Source: Solimonas sp964507195 (GTDB lineage: Bacteria; Pseudomonadota; Gammaproteobacteria; Nevskiales; Nevskiaceae). Taken from it: DNA of 34,967 nucleotides. The position numbers were made by a program, and so were the translations under genes. This document shows positions 24,955 to 34,967 of the stretch, piece after piece; position 1 is the stretch's first letter; every line of letters begins with the position of its first letter. Location of the stretch: positions 1 through 34,967 of the forward strand of contig CAZDPA010000021.1 in assembly GCA_964507195.1 (NCBI GenBank). The letters run 5' to 3'. The notes beneath the pieces were generated by a model, which was not told the origin of the DNA, made no database searches, and saw nothing but the letters and a program-made list of their open reading frames with translations.

Positions 24955-24963
24955 GCCGGCGCC

Positions 24964-27900
24964 ATGATTGAACGATTGCTGCAATTCTCTCTCGCCCAGC
25001 GCTGGCTGGTGCTCACCGCAGCAGTGCTGCTCGGCGTTCTGGGCGTCTTCAATTTCTTCCGCCTGCCGATTGATGCGGTGCCGGACATCACCAATGTCCA
25101 GGTCCAGATCAGCACTGAAGCCCCGGGATACTCGCCGCTGGAGGCCGAGCAGCGCGTGACCTATCTGGTCGAGAACGCGATGGCCGGTCTGCCAAAGCTC
25201 GAATACACGCGCTCGCTGTCACGCTATGGCCTGTCGCAGGTGACCGTCGTGTTTGCCGACGGCACGGATATCTACTTCGCACGCCAGCTGGTTGCTGAGC
25301 GCATCCAGCAGGTCAAGAGCCTGTTGCCGAGCGGCGTTGAGCCTTCGATGGGTCCGATCTCCACCGGCCTCGGCGAGATCTTCATGTTCACGGTCGACCC
25401 GAAACCCGGGGCGCTGCAGGCAGACGGATCACCCTACACGCCGTATGAGCTGTTCGATGCGATGCGCTGGATCGTGCGCCCGCAACTGTCCAAGGTACCG
25501 GGCGTTACCGAGGTCAACAGCATCGGCGGTTTTGAGCGACAGGTCGTCGTCGCGCCGAATCCGGCGAAGTTGCTGGCCTATGGCCTGACACTGGAAGACC
25601 TGATCGCCGCGCTGGCGCGCAACAACGCGAATCAGGGTGCGGGATACATCGAGCGCAATGGCGCGCAGGTGCTGATCCGCTCGCCCGGCCAGGTTGGCAG
25701 TCTCGACGACGTCAGGCGCGTGGTCGTGAAGATGCTCGGCCATACGCCGCTGACCCTGGGCGATATCGCCGAAGTCGATTGGGGCAGCGCCCTGCGCAAT
25801 GGCGCAGCAACGATGAACGGCGAGGAAGTCGTGCTCGGCACGGTGTTCATGCTGATCGGCGAGAACTCGCGCAAGGTGTCCGTCGCGGTTGCCGCCAGGC
25901 TTGAGGAAATCCAGAAGAGCCTGCCGCAGGGCCTGGAGGTGCGCACCGTCTACGACCGGACACAACTGGTCGACAAGACGCTCGCCACGGTCAAGAAGAA
26001 CCTGATCGAAGGCGCGCTGCTGGTGATCGTCGTGCTGTTCATGCTGCTCGGCAATCTGCGCGCGGCACTGGTGACCGCGATGGTGATTCCACTGGCGATG
26101 CTGGCGACGATCACCGGCATGGTCGAAAACCAGGTCAGCGCCAACCTGATGAGTCTCGGTGCGCTCGACTTCGGCCTGATCGTCGACGGCGCGGTGATCA
26201 TTGTCGAGAACTGCGTCCGCCGACTTGCGGAGGCCCAGAACGGGCGCTCGCAGGCTCTGACGCTGGGCGAACGACTGGCGACGGTGTACGAATCGACCAA
26301 TGAAGTGATCCGGCCGAGTCTTTTCGGCGTCGGCATCATCACCGCAGTCTATCTCCCGCTGTTCGCGCTCACCGGCGTCGAAGGCAAGATGTTCCAGCCG
26401 ATGGCCTTCACCGTGGTGATGGCACTGATCGCGGCGCTGGTGCTTTCGCTGACTTTTGTTCCCGCGGCCGTCGCCCTGACGTTGACCGGCCGCGTCACTG
26501 AACGGCACAACCCGGTGATGCAGGCCGCAGTCCGTGCCTACACACCGGCGCTCGCGGCCGCGCTGCGTTGGCGTGTACCGGTGGCTGCCGCGGCCGCTGT
26601 CCTCGTCGTCGCCTGCACCTGGCTGGCCGGACGCATGGGCAGCGAGTTCATCCCCAGCCTCGACGAAGGCGACATCGCCCTGCATGCGCTGCGCATCCCG
26701 GGCACCTCATTGACGCAGGCCGTCGGCATGCAGGCCGCACTCGAGGCCGAGATCCGGAAACTGCCCGAAGTGGAACGCAGCTTTGCCAAGCTCGGCACCG
26801 CCGAAGTCGCGACGGACCCGATGCCGCCGTCGGTCACCGACACCTTCGTCATGCTCAAGGACCGCAGTGAGTGGCCCGATCCACGCAAGCCGAAGAGCCA
26901 GTTTGTCGCCGAACTCGAAGCCGCCGTGATGCGTGTGCCCGGCAACAACTACGAGTTCACCCAGCCGATCCAGATGCGCTTCAACGAGCTGATCTCCGGC
27001 GTTCGCGCCGATCTGGCGGTGAAGATCTACGGCGACGATCTCGACGTGCTCAACGAGCAGGCCGGGCGCATCGAGCAGGTGCTGTCGCGGGTATCCGGCG
27101 CGTCGGACGTCAAGACCGAACAGACCACCGGCCTGCCGATGATGAGCGTGACGCCGCGGCGCGAGTTGCTGGCGCGCTACGGCATCGCTGTGCATGACGT
27201 TCAGGCCGTTGTGGCCACTGCGTTCGGTGGCAGCGATGCCGGGCTGCTGTATGACGGCGACCGTCGCTACGAGATCGTGGTACGCCTGCCTGACGCGATG
27301 CGTGCCGATCCGCAGACCCTGGAGCAGCTCACGGTGCCGCTGCCGGATGGCGGATACGTGCCGCTGCAGGAAGTGGCCGATGTGGTGATCGCACCCGGGC
27401 CGAACCAGATCAACCGCGAGCAGGGCAAGCGCCGCGTGGTGATCACCGCCAACGTGCGCGGCACCGACCTCGGCAGCGTCGTGCGTGAAGTACAGCGACG
27501 CATCGACGCCGAAGTCATCCTGCCCGCCGGCTACTGGCTGGACTATGGCGGCAGCTTCGAGCAGCTGCAGTCGGCCAGCCGGCGCCTGATGATCGTCGTG
27601 CCGCTGACGCTGGCACTGATCCTCGGCCTGTTGTTCATGGCCTTCGGCTCGATCAAGGATGCCTTGCTGATCTTCAGCGGCGTACCGCTGGCGCTGACCG
27701 GCGGCGTGCTCGCGCTGCTGGCGCGCGGCATCCCGCTGTCGATCAGTGCCGGTGTCGGCTTCATCGCACTGTCCGGCGTCGCGGTGCTCAACGGTCTGGT
27801 CATGGTCAGCTTCATCCGCAAACTGCGCGAAGAGGGCCGCAGCCTGGACGAGGCGATCACCGAAGGCGCACTGACACGTCTGCGGCCGGTGCTGATGACC

Positions 27901-28077
27901 GCGCTGGTCGCCGCACTCGGCTTCGTGCCGATGGCGTTCAACTCCGGCATCGGCAGCGAAGTGCAGCGACCGCTAGCAACCGTGGTGATCGGAGGCATCC
28001 TTTCGTCGACCCTGCTGACATTGCTGGTGCTGCCAGGCCTGTATCGACTGGCGACCGGCAGGGTTGCAAAGCTTTAG
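24964..28077 (+). CDS. czcA: CzcA-type heavy-metal RND efflux pump
   Basis: A 1037-residue protein of normal length for HME-RND pumps. The N-terminal helix (RWLVLTAAVLLGVLGVFNFFRLPIDAVPDITNVQVQI) and periplasmic loops are typical. The proton-relay motif DFGLIVDGAVIIVEN lies at residues 402-416 with D402, D408 and E415 present; the DFG-x3-DGA-x3-VEN form marks exporters of divalent cations such as Zn, Co and Cd, not the Cu/Ag class. Twelve membrane helices are expected, including those at about 340-500 and 870-1030. It takes up metal from the periplasm or cytoplasm and drives it out through CzcB and CzcC. Confidence 0.95.
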   Translation: MIERLLQFSLAQRWLVLTAAVLLGVLGVFNFFRLPIDAVPDITNVQVQISTEAPGYSPLEAEQRVTYLVENAMAGLPKLEYTRSLSRYGLSQVTVVFADGTDIYFARQLVAERIQQVKSLLPSGVEPSMGPISTGLGEIFMFTVDPKPGALQADGSPYTPYELFDAMRWIVRPQLSKVPGVTEVNSIGGFERQVVVAPNPAKLLAYGLTLEDLIAALARNNANQGAGYIERNGAQVLIRSPGQVGSLDDVRRVVVKMLGHTPLTLGDIAEVDWGSALRNGAATMNGEEVVLGTVFMLIGENSRKVSVAVAARLEEIQKSLPQGLEVRTVYDRTQLVDKTLATVKKNLIEGALLVIVVLFMLLGNLRAALVTAMVIPLAMLATITGMVENQVSANLMSLGALDFGLIVDGAVIIVENCVRRLAEAQNGRSQALTLGERLATVYESTNEVIRPSLFGVGIITAVYLPLFALTGVEGKMFQPMAFTVVMALIAALVLSLTFVPAAVALTLTGRVTERHNPVMQAAVRAYTPALAAALRWRVPVAAAAAVLVVACTWLAGRMGSEFIPSLDEGDIALHALRIPGTSLTQAVGMQAALEAEIRKLPEVERSFAKLGTAEVATDPMPPSVTDTFVMLKDRSEWPDPRKPKSQFVAELEAAVMRVPGNNYEFTQPIQMRFNELISGVRADLAVKIYGDDLDVLNEQAGRIEQVLSRVSGASDVKTEQTTGLPMMSVTPRRELLARYGIAVHDVQAVVATAFGGSDAGLLYDGDRRYEIVVRLPDAMRADPQTLEQLTVPLPDGGYVPLQEVADVVIAPGPNQINREQGKRRVVITANVRGTDLGSVVREVQRRIDAEVILPAGYWLDYGGSFEQLQSASRRLMIVVPLTLALILGLLFMAFGSIKDALLIFSGVPLALTGGVLALLARGIPLSISAGVGFIALSGVAVLNGLVMVSFIRKLREEGRSLDEAITEGALTRLRPVLMTALVAALGFVPMAFNSGIGSEVQRPLATVVIGGILSSTLLTLLVLPGLYRLATGRVAKL

Positions 28078-28092
28078 CCCCGCCCCCATCCC

Positions 28093-28098
28093 TATACT
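28093..28098 (+). promoter_or_regulatory. -10 element implying a leaderless LLM mRNA
   Basis: TATACT at 28093-28098 matches the sigma-70 -10 in 5 of 6 positions, and the ATG at 28104 lies only 5 bp further on. Transcription would start at or near the A of the start codon. The region just before the ATG (CTTCCCC) contains no ribosome-binding site, which agrees. No clear -35 is present at 17 bp; TTGCAA at 28064 is too far away. Confidence 0.45.
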
Positions 28099-28103
28099 TC
28101 CCC

Positions 28104-29105
28104 ATGAACCCGACCCTCCCGCTCTCAGTCCTCGATCTCGCGCCGGTGCCGGAAGGCACCAGCGCAGCAGTCGCAGTGCGCCGCACGGTCGATCTCGCGC
28201 GTTTGGCAGAGCGTCTCGGCTATGTCCGCTACTGGTTCGCCGAACATCACAGCATGCCGAGCGTCGCCAGTTCGGCGCCGGAGATCCTGATCGGTCATGT
28301 TGCCAGTGCGACCACGCAGATCCGCGTCGGTGCCGGCGGCATCATGCTGCCCAACCACACGCCGCTGAAGGTTGCGGAAACCTTCCGCACGCTGGCGGCG
28401 CTGCATCCGGGGCGCATCGATCTGGGTTTGGGTCGTGCGCCGGGCTCGGATCAATCGGCGAGCCGCGCGCTGCGCGCCTCCGACGGTCACGACTTCACTG
28501 CGCAACTCGCAGAGCTGCAGGCTTTCTGCGGCGACCGTGAATTTCCGCCGGGACATCCATTCCGCCAGGTGCTGGCCGTGCCGCACGACGCGCCGATGCC
28601 GCCGATCTGGCTGCTCGGCTCCAGTGGAGCCAGCGCGCAGTGGGCCGGCACGCTCGGCATGGGCTACAGCTTTGCCAGTCATTTCAGTCCGGAACCGGCC
28701 GGCCCGGCGTTCAACGCATACCGGCAAAGCTTCAAGCCGTCCACGCAGTTCCAGCGACCGAGCGCAGTGCTGGGCGTTGCGGTGGTCTGTGCGGAAACCG
28801 CCGAGGAAGCCGATCACCTGGCAACGACGATGGATCTCGCCTGGCTGCGCATCCGCCGCGGCGAATTCCTGCCCCTGCCCAGTCCGGAGACGGCGCGCAA
28901 CTACAACTACAGCGCCTTCGAGCGCGAGGCCGTGCGCGAGTACCGCAGCCGCACCGTGATCGGCACCCCGGCGCAGGTGCGCGCCGCGATCGAGCAGCTT
29001 GCCGGGAACTGCGGCGCAGACGAGGTGATGGTCGTCACCAACCTCTACGGCCACGCCGAGCGCCTGCGCAGCTACGAACTGTTGGCTCACGCCTTCACGG
29101 ACTGA
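28104..29105 (+). CDS. LLM-class flavin-dependent oxidoreductase
   Basis: A 333-residue TIM-barrel flavoprotein of the bacterial luciferase-like group (MsnO8/YhbW type). Diagnostic segments are LSVLDLAPVPEG at the N-terminus, YWFAEHHSMPSVASSAPEILIGHVA, IRVGAGGIMLPNHTPLKVAETFRTLAALHPGRIDLGLGRAPG, and later the VIGTPAQVRAAIEQL stretch. It probably uses FMNH2 to oxidise an unknown small molecule in the cytoplasm. It follows czcA by 26 bp, but its own -10 argues for separate transcription. It is convergent with chrA. Confidence 0.9.
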   Translation: MNPTLPLSVLDLAPVPEGTSAAVAVRRTVDLARLAERLGYVRYWFAEHHSMPSVASSAPEILIGHVASATTQIRVGAGGIMLPNHTPLKVAETFRTLAALHPGRIDLGLGRAPGSDQSASRALRASDGHDFTAQLAELQAFCGDREFPPGHPFRQVLAVPHDAPMPPIWLLGSSGASAQWAGTLGMGYSFASHFSPEPAGPAFNAYRQSFKPSTQFQRPSAVLGVAVVCAETAEEADHLATTMDLAWLRIRRGEFLPLPSPETARNYNYSAFEREAVREYRSRTVIGTPAQVRAAIEQLAGNCGADEVMVVTNLYGHAERLRSYELLAHAFTD

Positions 29106-29182
29106 TTCCGGAGCGGTTCACATGCCGGGCGTGCTTATCGGTACCCGTCGAGCAAGCGCCATTCTGCGGTCCGGTCGCTCCG

Positions 29183-30514
29183 CTAACCCGTGAACTGCAG
29201 GATCAAGCCCAGTCCACTGCACGCCAGCAAGGTCTTGATCAGTCCGACCTTGAAACCGAGCATCGCAAGCATTGCTCCGGCACCGAGCAGCAGTGCCGCC
29301 AGGTTCAGCGAGGACCACTGAGGGGCCGGCAGCGACAGGACGCCCCGCTGCCATTGCCCGACCTCGGCAAACAGCACATGCATCGCGAACCAGATCGACA
29401 GGTTGAGGATCACGCCGACGACCGCCGCAGTGATCGCGGTCAATGCAGCGTTGAGCCAGCGATTGCCGCGCAGCGCTTCGATATACGGCGCGCCGAGAAA
29501 AATCCACAGGAAGCACGGAACGAAGGTCACCCAGGTCGAAAGCGTGGCGCCCAGTACACCGGAGAGCAATGGATTCAAGGCGCCCGGATCACGGTAAGCA
29601 CCCAGAAAGCCGACATAGGTCAACACCAGGATGAGCGGCCCCGGCGTGGTTTCGGCCAGTGCCAGCCCCTGCACCATTTCGCCGGGCGCCAGCCAGCCAT
29701 ATCGTTCGACCGCCTGCTGCGTCATGTACGCCAGCACGGCGTACGCGCCGCCGAACGTGACCACTGCCATCTTGCTGAAGAACACCGCTTCTTCGGTGAA
29801 GACGTGACTCGCACCCAGCGTCAGCAGCAGGGCCAGCACGGGAATACCCCATAGCGCCGCGCCGGACAGCAGCACGCCCAGGGTCCAGCTCGCCTGTGGT
29901 CGTGCATGTCCGGGAACCGGCCCGGCATCGACAGCGTCTGTATGGCTGCCTGGCCGGAAGACGCGTGGAATCAACCGCGCACCGATCAATCCAATGACTG
30001 CCGCACCGAGAATGATGATCGGGAACGGCACCCGGAACGCAAAGATCAGGATGAACGCTGCAAATGCCAGCAGATGCAGCGAGGGATGCCTGAGCGCACG
30101 CCTGCCGACACGGACGACGGCTTCAATCACGATCGCCAGCGTCGCTGCCTGCATGCCGAACAACAGACCCTGCATCACGTGCAGATCGCCGTACAGGACG
30201 TACGCGATGGCAATGCCGGTCATCAGAATGAAGCCCGGCAGGATGAACAGCAGGCCGGCGACGATGCCGCCGATGGTCCTGTGCATCAACCAGCCGATGT
30301 AGGTGGCCAGCTGTTGCGCTTCGGGCCCCGGAAGCAGCATGCAATAGTTCAGGGCGTGCAGGAAACGCGTCTCGGAGATCCACTTCCTCTCCTCGACGAG
30401 CAGGCGGTGCATCAGCGCAATCTGTCCGGCCGGTCCGCCGAAGCTGATCAGGCCGATCTTCAGCCAGACCGGGACGGCTGCACCGAACGGGACTTCTTGA
30501 TTGACAACCGACAC
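29183..30514 (-). CDS. chrA: Chromate transporter ChrA (two-domain type)
   Basis: A 443-residue membrane protein from a GTG at 30514 whose first base is the last base of the preceding TAG stop; another GTG 14 codons upstream is less likely because typical ChrA starts lie just before VWLKIGLISFGGPAGQIALMH. Two homologous halves are visible: ISFGGPAGQ...LPGPEAQQLATYIGWL in the first and VVTFGGAYAVLAYMTQQAVERYGWL...TTPGPLILVLTYVGFLGAY in the second, as in long-chain CHR proteins. It exports chromate and gives chromate resistance. No chrB regulator is present. It sits in a two-gene unit with the 72-residue gene. Confidence 0.9.
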   Translation of the reverse strand: MSVVNQEVPFGAAVPVWLKIGLISFGGPAGQIALMHRLLVEERKWISETRFLHALNYCMLLPGPEAQQLATYIGWLMHRTIGGIVAGLLFILPGFILMTGIAIAYVLYGDLHVMQGLLFGMQAATLAIVIEAVVRVGRRALRHPSLHLLAFAAFILIFAFRVPFPIIILGAAVIGLIGARLIPRVFRPGSHTDAVDAGPVPGHARPQASWTLGVLLSGAALWGIPVLALLLTLGASHVFTEEAVFFSKMAVVTFGGAYAVLAYMTQQAVERYGWLAPGEMVQGLALAETTPGPLILVLTYVGFLGAYRDPGALNPLLSGVLGATLSTWVTFVPCFLWIFLGAPYIEALRGNRWLNAALTAITAAVVGVILNLSIWFAMHVLFAEVGQWQRGVLSLPAPQWSSLNLAALLLGAGAMLAMLGFKVGLIKTLLACSGLGLILQFTG

Positions 30515-30732
30515 TACGCAGAACGCCAGAGCCTGCCGGCTTCGGTGACTTCCCACGCCGCGGCGCCCAGCTTGCTGACGAATCCGAGCTTTTCCAGTGA
30601 GGCCATCGTCGCCGTCGTGCAGACCGGATGGCCGTTGACCTCCACGCGCGTGCCACGGGCGACATAGGCTTTCCAGCCCTGGCCCATCCAGGTCATGACG
30701 GCAACTTGCGACTTGCTGAGTTTGCTGGCCAA
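30514..30732 (-). CDS. Small protein (72 aa) of possible winged-helix type, coupled to chrA
   Basis: A 72-residue protein starting with TTG at 30732, supported by a strong GGAGGA site 5 bp upstream; internal ATGs at residues 13 and 16 lack such a site. The sequence runs SKSQVAVMTWMGQGWKAYVA, then TTATMASLEKLGFVSKLG and WEVTEAGRLW, a pattern like a small winged-helix fold (helix, recognition-like helix, wing). Function is unknown. Its stop shares a base with the chrA start, so chrA translation is probably coupled to it. No family is recognised with certainty. Confidence 0.65.
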   Translation of the reverse strand: MASKLSKSQVAVMTWMGQGWKAYVARGTRVEVNGHPVCTTATMASLEKLGFVSKLGAAAWEVTEAGRLWRSA

Positions 30733-30842
30733 CAGAATCCTCCAGGAATCTGGCGCGAAACCGCGTCAGTTCTGCTGAAGTCTGAGACCAGTGATGAATC
30801 TGCGCCAGTACCCGGACTCCTCGCTATCCGGCGCCCTAGCGC

Positions 30843-32342
<1,500 letters not shown>

Positions 32343-32454
32343 GGGCCTGCTCCCGGAAGAGCACGGCAGCATGCGCTGCGATCGGATGCTGGGCCTGAAC
32401 CATGTTTATCTTGATCATGATTTCACCGTGCTCGTTATGGTTGTTGGGTTGCGA

Positions 32455-33936
32455 CTAGCTCTTGACGTTGATGCGCGATGCGCGTGGGCGCTCGCTGCGT
32501 TCCTTCGCCGGTGCGATGTGCATTGCCTCGCGGTACTTGGCGACGGTGCGCCGCGCAACGTGGACGCCATTGCGCGCGAGAATCGCGGTGATGTCGCCAT
32601 CGCACAGCGGCGCACGCGTGTTCTCTTCGTTGAGAATCTTGCGGATCATCGCCTTGACTGCGGTACCGGACACCTCGCCCTCCCCCGACGAACGTCCGGC
32701 AATCAGCGATGGGAAGAAGGCCTTGAGTTCGTAGATGCCCCACGGCGTCTGCACCCACTTCTGCGCAGTGACGCGGCAGATCGTCGATTCGTGCATGCCG
32801 ATCGCGTCGGCAATCTCGTGCAGGGTCAGCGGCGCCATGCCGACTTCACCGCGCTCGAGGAACTGCACCTGGCGCTCGAAGATCGCCCGCGCGGTGCGCA
32901 GCAGGGTGTCGTGGCGCATTTCCAGGCCGCGCACCAGCCAGCGCGCTTCCTGCAGCTGTTCGCGCAGTGCCGGCGAGCAGTTCGACTGCGACACGGAACG
33001 CTCGTACATGCGGTTGATGCGCGGACGCGGCATGCGCTGGTTGCTCAATTGCACCAGCCAGGCGCCACGGCGGCCGCTGACGGTGACATCCGGAATCACC
33101 GCCTGCGCCGGCGCGGCCAATGCGGCACCCGGTTTCGGATTCAGCGACAGGATCAGGTCCAGTGCTTCGTGCAGTTCCTCGGCGTCGACGTTCAGCGCCG
33201 TACGCAGGTCGGCAAAGTCGCCACTGCCGACGCGCTCGAGGCAGGTCGTGACGATGTACTTCGCGAGATTCAGGCCGCGCGTCGCCGGCGAGCGGGAGCG
33301 CAGCTGCAGAGACAGGCATTCGCTGAGGTTGCGTGCGCCGAAGCCGCAGGGCTCGACCGACTGCAGCAGCTCGAGCGCCGCCTCCAGTTCGGACTCTTGC
33401 GGCAGCGGATCCAGGGCAGATTCCATCGCGATGCCGCTCAGCGGCTGCACCAGATAGCCGTTGTCGTCGATCGCATCCAGCATCACTTCGACCAGGCGTG
33501 CTTCGCGCGGCGTGCGCACGCTCAGCTGCAGCTGGCTCAGCGCAGCGACCCGCGCATCCTCGACGTCGGCCATCGGCGTGCGTGCTTCCCAGGACTCGCC
33601 GTCTTCATCGACCGGCTCGCCGCCCGACCAGCTGTCGGCGCTGCTCCACTCGAAATCGGCCTCGACTTCGGCATGGGCGCCGGCGTCGATGCCGGTCACT
33701 TCACCTTCGCCCTCATGGCGGGCCGCCAGTTCCGGTTCGACCGGACCGCCTTCCGGGACTTCGATGTCGTCTTCGGAATCATCGGCGGCATCTTCGAGCA
33801 TGACGTTGGTTTCGAGGGCCTGGCGCAGTTCCTGTTCCAGCTCAAGCTTCGGCAGCTGCAGCATGCGGATCGACTGCAGCAGCTGCGGGGTCATCGCCAG
33901 GTGTTGACCCATCTGCATCTTGAGCTGTGCTTTCAT
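32455..33936 (-). CDS. rpoN: RNA polymerase sigma-54 factor RpoN
   Basis: A 493-residue sigma factor. The ATG at 33936 opens the region I sequence MKAQLKMQMGQHLAMTPQLLQSIRMLQLP. Region II is acidic (ADDSEDDIEVPEGG and following). Region III contains the core-binding domain (EPCGFGARNLSECLSLQL), the helix-turn-helix (LHEIADAIGMHESTICRVTAQKWVQTPWG) and the RpoN box ARRTVAKYRE at residues 461-470 (32527-32556), which is intact. It recognises -24/-12 promoters and needs activators such as FleQ, encoded next. Whether this is the only rpoN copy or a flagellar second copy (as in Xanthomonas rpoN2) cannot be told here. Confidence 0.95.
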   Translation of the reverse strand: MKAQLKMQMGQHLAMTPQLLQSIRMLQLPKLELEQELRQALETNVMLEDAADDSEDDIEVPEGGPVEPELAARHEGEGEVTGIDAGAHAEVEADFEWSSADSWSGGEPVDEDGESWEARTPMADVEDARVAALSQLQLSVRTPREARLVEVMLDAIDDNGYLVQPLSGIAMESALDPLPQESELEAALELLQSVEPCGFGARNLSECLSLQLRSRSPATRGLNLAKYIVTTCLERVGSGDFADLRTALNVDAEELHEALDLILSLNPKPGAALAAPAQAVIPDVTVSGRRGAWLVQLSNQRMPRPRINRMYERSVSQSNCSPALREQLQEARWLVRGLEMRHDTLLRTARAIFERQVQFLERGEVGMAPLTLHEIADAIGMHESTICRVTAQKWVQTPWGIYELKAFFPSLIAGRSSGEGEVSGTAVKAMIRKILNEENTRAPLCDGDITAILARNGVHVARRTVAKYREAMHIAPAKERSERPRASRINVKS

Positions 33937-34112
33937 TGGTCTTGCTTCCGTGATCCGCACTGAGGCGTGTTGGACTCACTTTGGCCCAAGCCGCTCACCC
34001 GACCCAGCAGTACGATCCTGACATCACGTAAGGAAAACCCTGAGTCGTGTCGGAATCTCGCCATGCCTGATCTCGGGGCTGCACGCGCGGTCACGAGCGT
34101 CATGGTGGCGGC

Positions 34113-34751
34113 TCAGACTGTTGCGAAATCGAGTCCGGTGCGGATCGCATAGCGCATCAGCGCATTGGTGCCGTACAGCCCCAGCGAGTCCATCAGACGC
34201 GCACGGTGCGTCTCCACCGTCTTGACGCTGACGCCCATCAGTCCGGCGATTTCCTTGGTCGACTTGCCGCGCGAGATCATCTGCAGCACCTGGCGCTGGC
34301 GCGGCGTCAGATCAACCCCGTCTTCGACACGATGATTGCCGAGCTTGCGATCGACCGCCTTGTGCGAAATCGAAGGACTGAGATAGACATGCTTGCGTTC
34401 GATCGCACGCAGGGCGAGACCGAGTTCTGCGGGTTCGGATTCCTTGGCGATGAAACCCGAAGCACCATGGCGCAAGGCACTGCGGACGTGTTGACCGTCG
34501 GTCATCGACGTGAGGATGACGACCGCGATTTCCGGGTAATGCCGATGGATCTGGACCAGCGCCTCGAGGCCGGTCATGCCGCTGAGATTGATCTCGGTCA
34601 GAACCACATCCGGGCGCAGGCGACCGCAGAGTTCGAGCAGGCTCTGGCCGTTGTCCGCTTCGCCGATGACGACGCCGTGGCTATGGGTTTCGATGAGATG
34701 GCGCAGGCCAGCCCGGACCAGTGTTTGCGACTCTGCCAGAACTACCCGCAT
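34113..34751 (-). CDS. NarL/LuxR-type regulator with altered receiver phospho-site
   Basis: A 212-residue regulator. The receiver aligns to NarL-type proteins, but the phospho-acceptor position (PDVVL-x-D in relatives) reads PDVVLTE, so Asp is replaced by Glu53 (codon GAG at 34593-34595). The acidic pair near the N-terminus is ES instead of DD. The switch Thr (ILTS) and Lys (FIAKE) remain. The C-terminal LuxR helix-turn-helix (LTPRQRQVLQMISRGKSTKEIAGLMGVSVKTVETHRARLM) is intact. It is therefore probably active without phosphorylation, by analogy with Asp-to-Glu mimics. It precedes rpoN-fleQ on the same strand, 176 bp away, and may be linked to flagellar control. No kinase is adjacent. Confidence 0.88.
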   Translation of the reverse strand: MRVVLAESQTLVRAGLRHLIETHSHGVVIGEADNGQSLLELCGRLRPDVVLTEINLSGMTGLEALVQIHRHYPEIAVVILTSMTDGQHVRSALRHGASGFIAKESEPAELGLALRAIERKHVYLSPSISHKAVDRKLGNHRVEDGVDLTPRQRQVLQMISRGKSTKEIAGLMGVSVKTVETHRARLMDSLGLYGTNALMRYAIRTGLDFATV

Positions 34752-34797
34752 GACCGACCCCCAGCGCTGAAGATGGGCGGAAGTCTAGTACCCAGTA

Positions 34798-34967
34798 TTA
34801 GGGATCTTCGCGGCCGACCGGCGAACGCGCATCGGCGACCGACCGCCGGTGACGGACGAATACATAGCGCTCCATTTCGAGCGCGCAGGCCTCGCCGAGG
34901 GGCTGGAAGGCCGCCTCGCCGGCCGCCTGGACCAGGGCCGGCCACAGCAGCGGTGACGGCAACCCCG
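34798..34967 (-). CDS. C-terminal fragment of an unrecognised protein (5' end beyond window)
   Basis: A frame open from the right edge to TAA at 34798 gives 56 codons with high third-position G/C, ending ...EMERYVFVRHRRSVADARSPVGREDP. The composition looks like a real protein end, and the strand agrees with the following regulator gene. No family is recognised. Confidence 0.5.
   Translation of the reverse strand, partial: GLPSPLLWPALVQAAGEAAFQPLGEACALEMERYVFVRHRRSVADARSPVGREDP

Noticed and set aside
28064..28069. TTGCAA as -35 for the LLM gene
   Set aside because: The spacing to TATACT is 23 bp, too long for sigma-70.
29109..29182. CGGAGCG / CGCTCCG as a terminator between the LLM gene and chrA
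   Set aside because: The 7-bp arms are 60 nt apart with no stable inner stem or T-tract.

Overview
The window is about 35 kb of GC-rich (roughly 65%) bacterial chromosome with dense coding on both strands. The genes point to a free-living Gram-negative gammaproteobacterium: an RpoN-FleQ pair, a TonB-dependent receptor, a CzcCBA efflux system, two secreted lipoprotein-type proteins and an AraC regulator with an Arabinose_bd-like N-terminus. The combination resembles the Nevskiales/Xanthomonadales, but that placement is inference. No rRNA, tRNA, CRISPR array, phage or transposase gene was seen.

Left part (1-5.6 kb): a secreted right-handed beta-helix protein cut off by the left edge, a divergent AraC-type regulator, an LVIVD-repeat lipoprotein, a repeat with paired arms and side hairpins (REP-like), and a VAT1/quinone-oxidoreductase-like dehydrogenase. 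Next (5.7-10 kb): a large DUF6351-type lipoprotein with an esterase-like nucleophile elbow, then an ArsR - AHSA1/SRPBCC - glutathione S-transferase operon with a probable self-operator over the arsR start codon. From 10.3 to 15.4 kb lies a two-component pair: a response regulator with REC, degenerate GGDEF and intact-looking EAL domains, followed 16 bp later by an MHYT-PAS histidine kinase. This is a c-di-GMP-lowering signalling unit by inference.

After an atypical SDR on the minus strand, 16.6-21.5 kb holds a putative uptake/reduction module: TonB-dependent receptor, tandem pyridoxamine-phosphate-oxidase-fold flavoprotein, PepSY membrane protein and a 56-residue membrane protein. An 18-bp palindrome overlaps the receptor promoter. 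From 21.49 to 28.08 kb is a heavy-metal resistance operon. It opens with a MerR-type (CadR/PbrR-like) promoter with a 19-bp spacer, then an 83-residue membrane protein, a His-rich CzcI-like protein, CzcC, CzcB and CzcA. The CzcA motif predicts divalent cations (Zn/Co/Cd). An LLM flavin monooxygenase follows, possibly from a leaderless mRNA.

The right part, all minus strand, has chromate transporter chrA overlapping a 72-residue protein gene that starts with TTG, then fleQ, rpoN, a NarL-type regulator whose phospho-acceptor Asp is replaced by Glu, and the C-terminal end of an unrecognised protein. Two metal/oxyanion export systems (Czc and Chr) lie within 3 kb of each other, which fits a metal-exposed lifestyle. 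Several small ORFs and operator-like palindromes here are not explained by standard annotation and are listed as findings.
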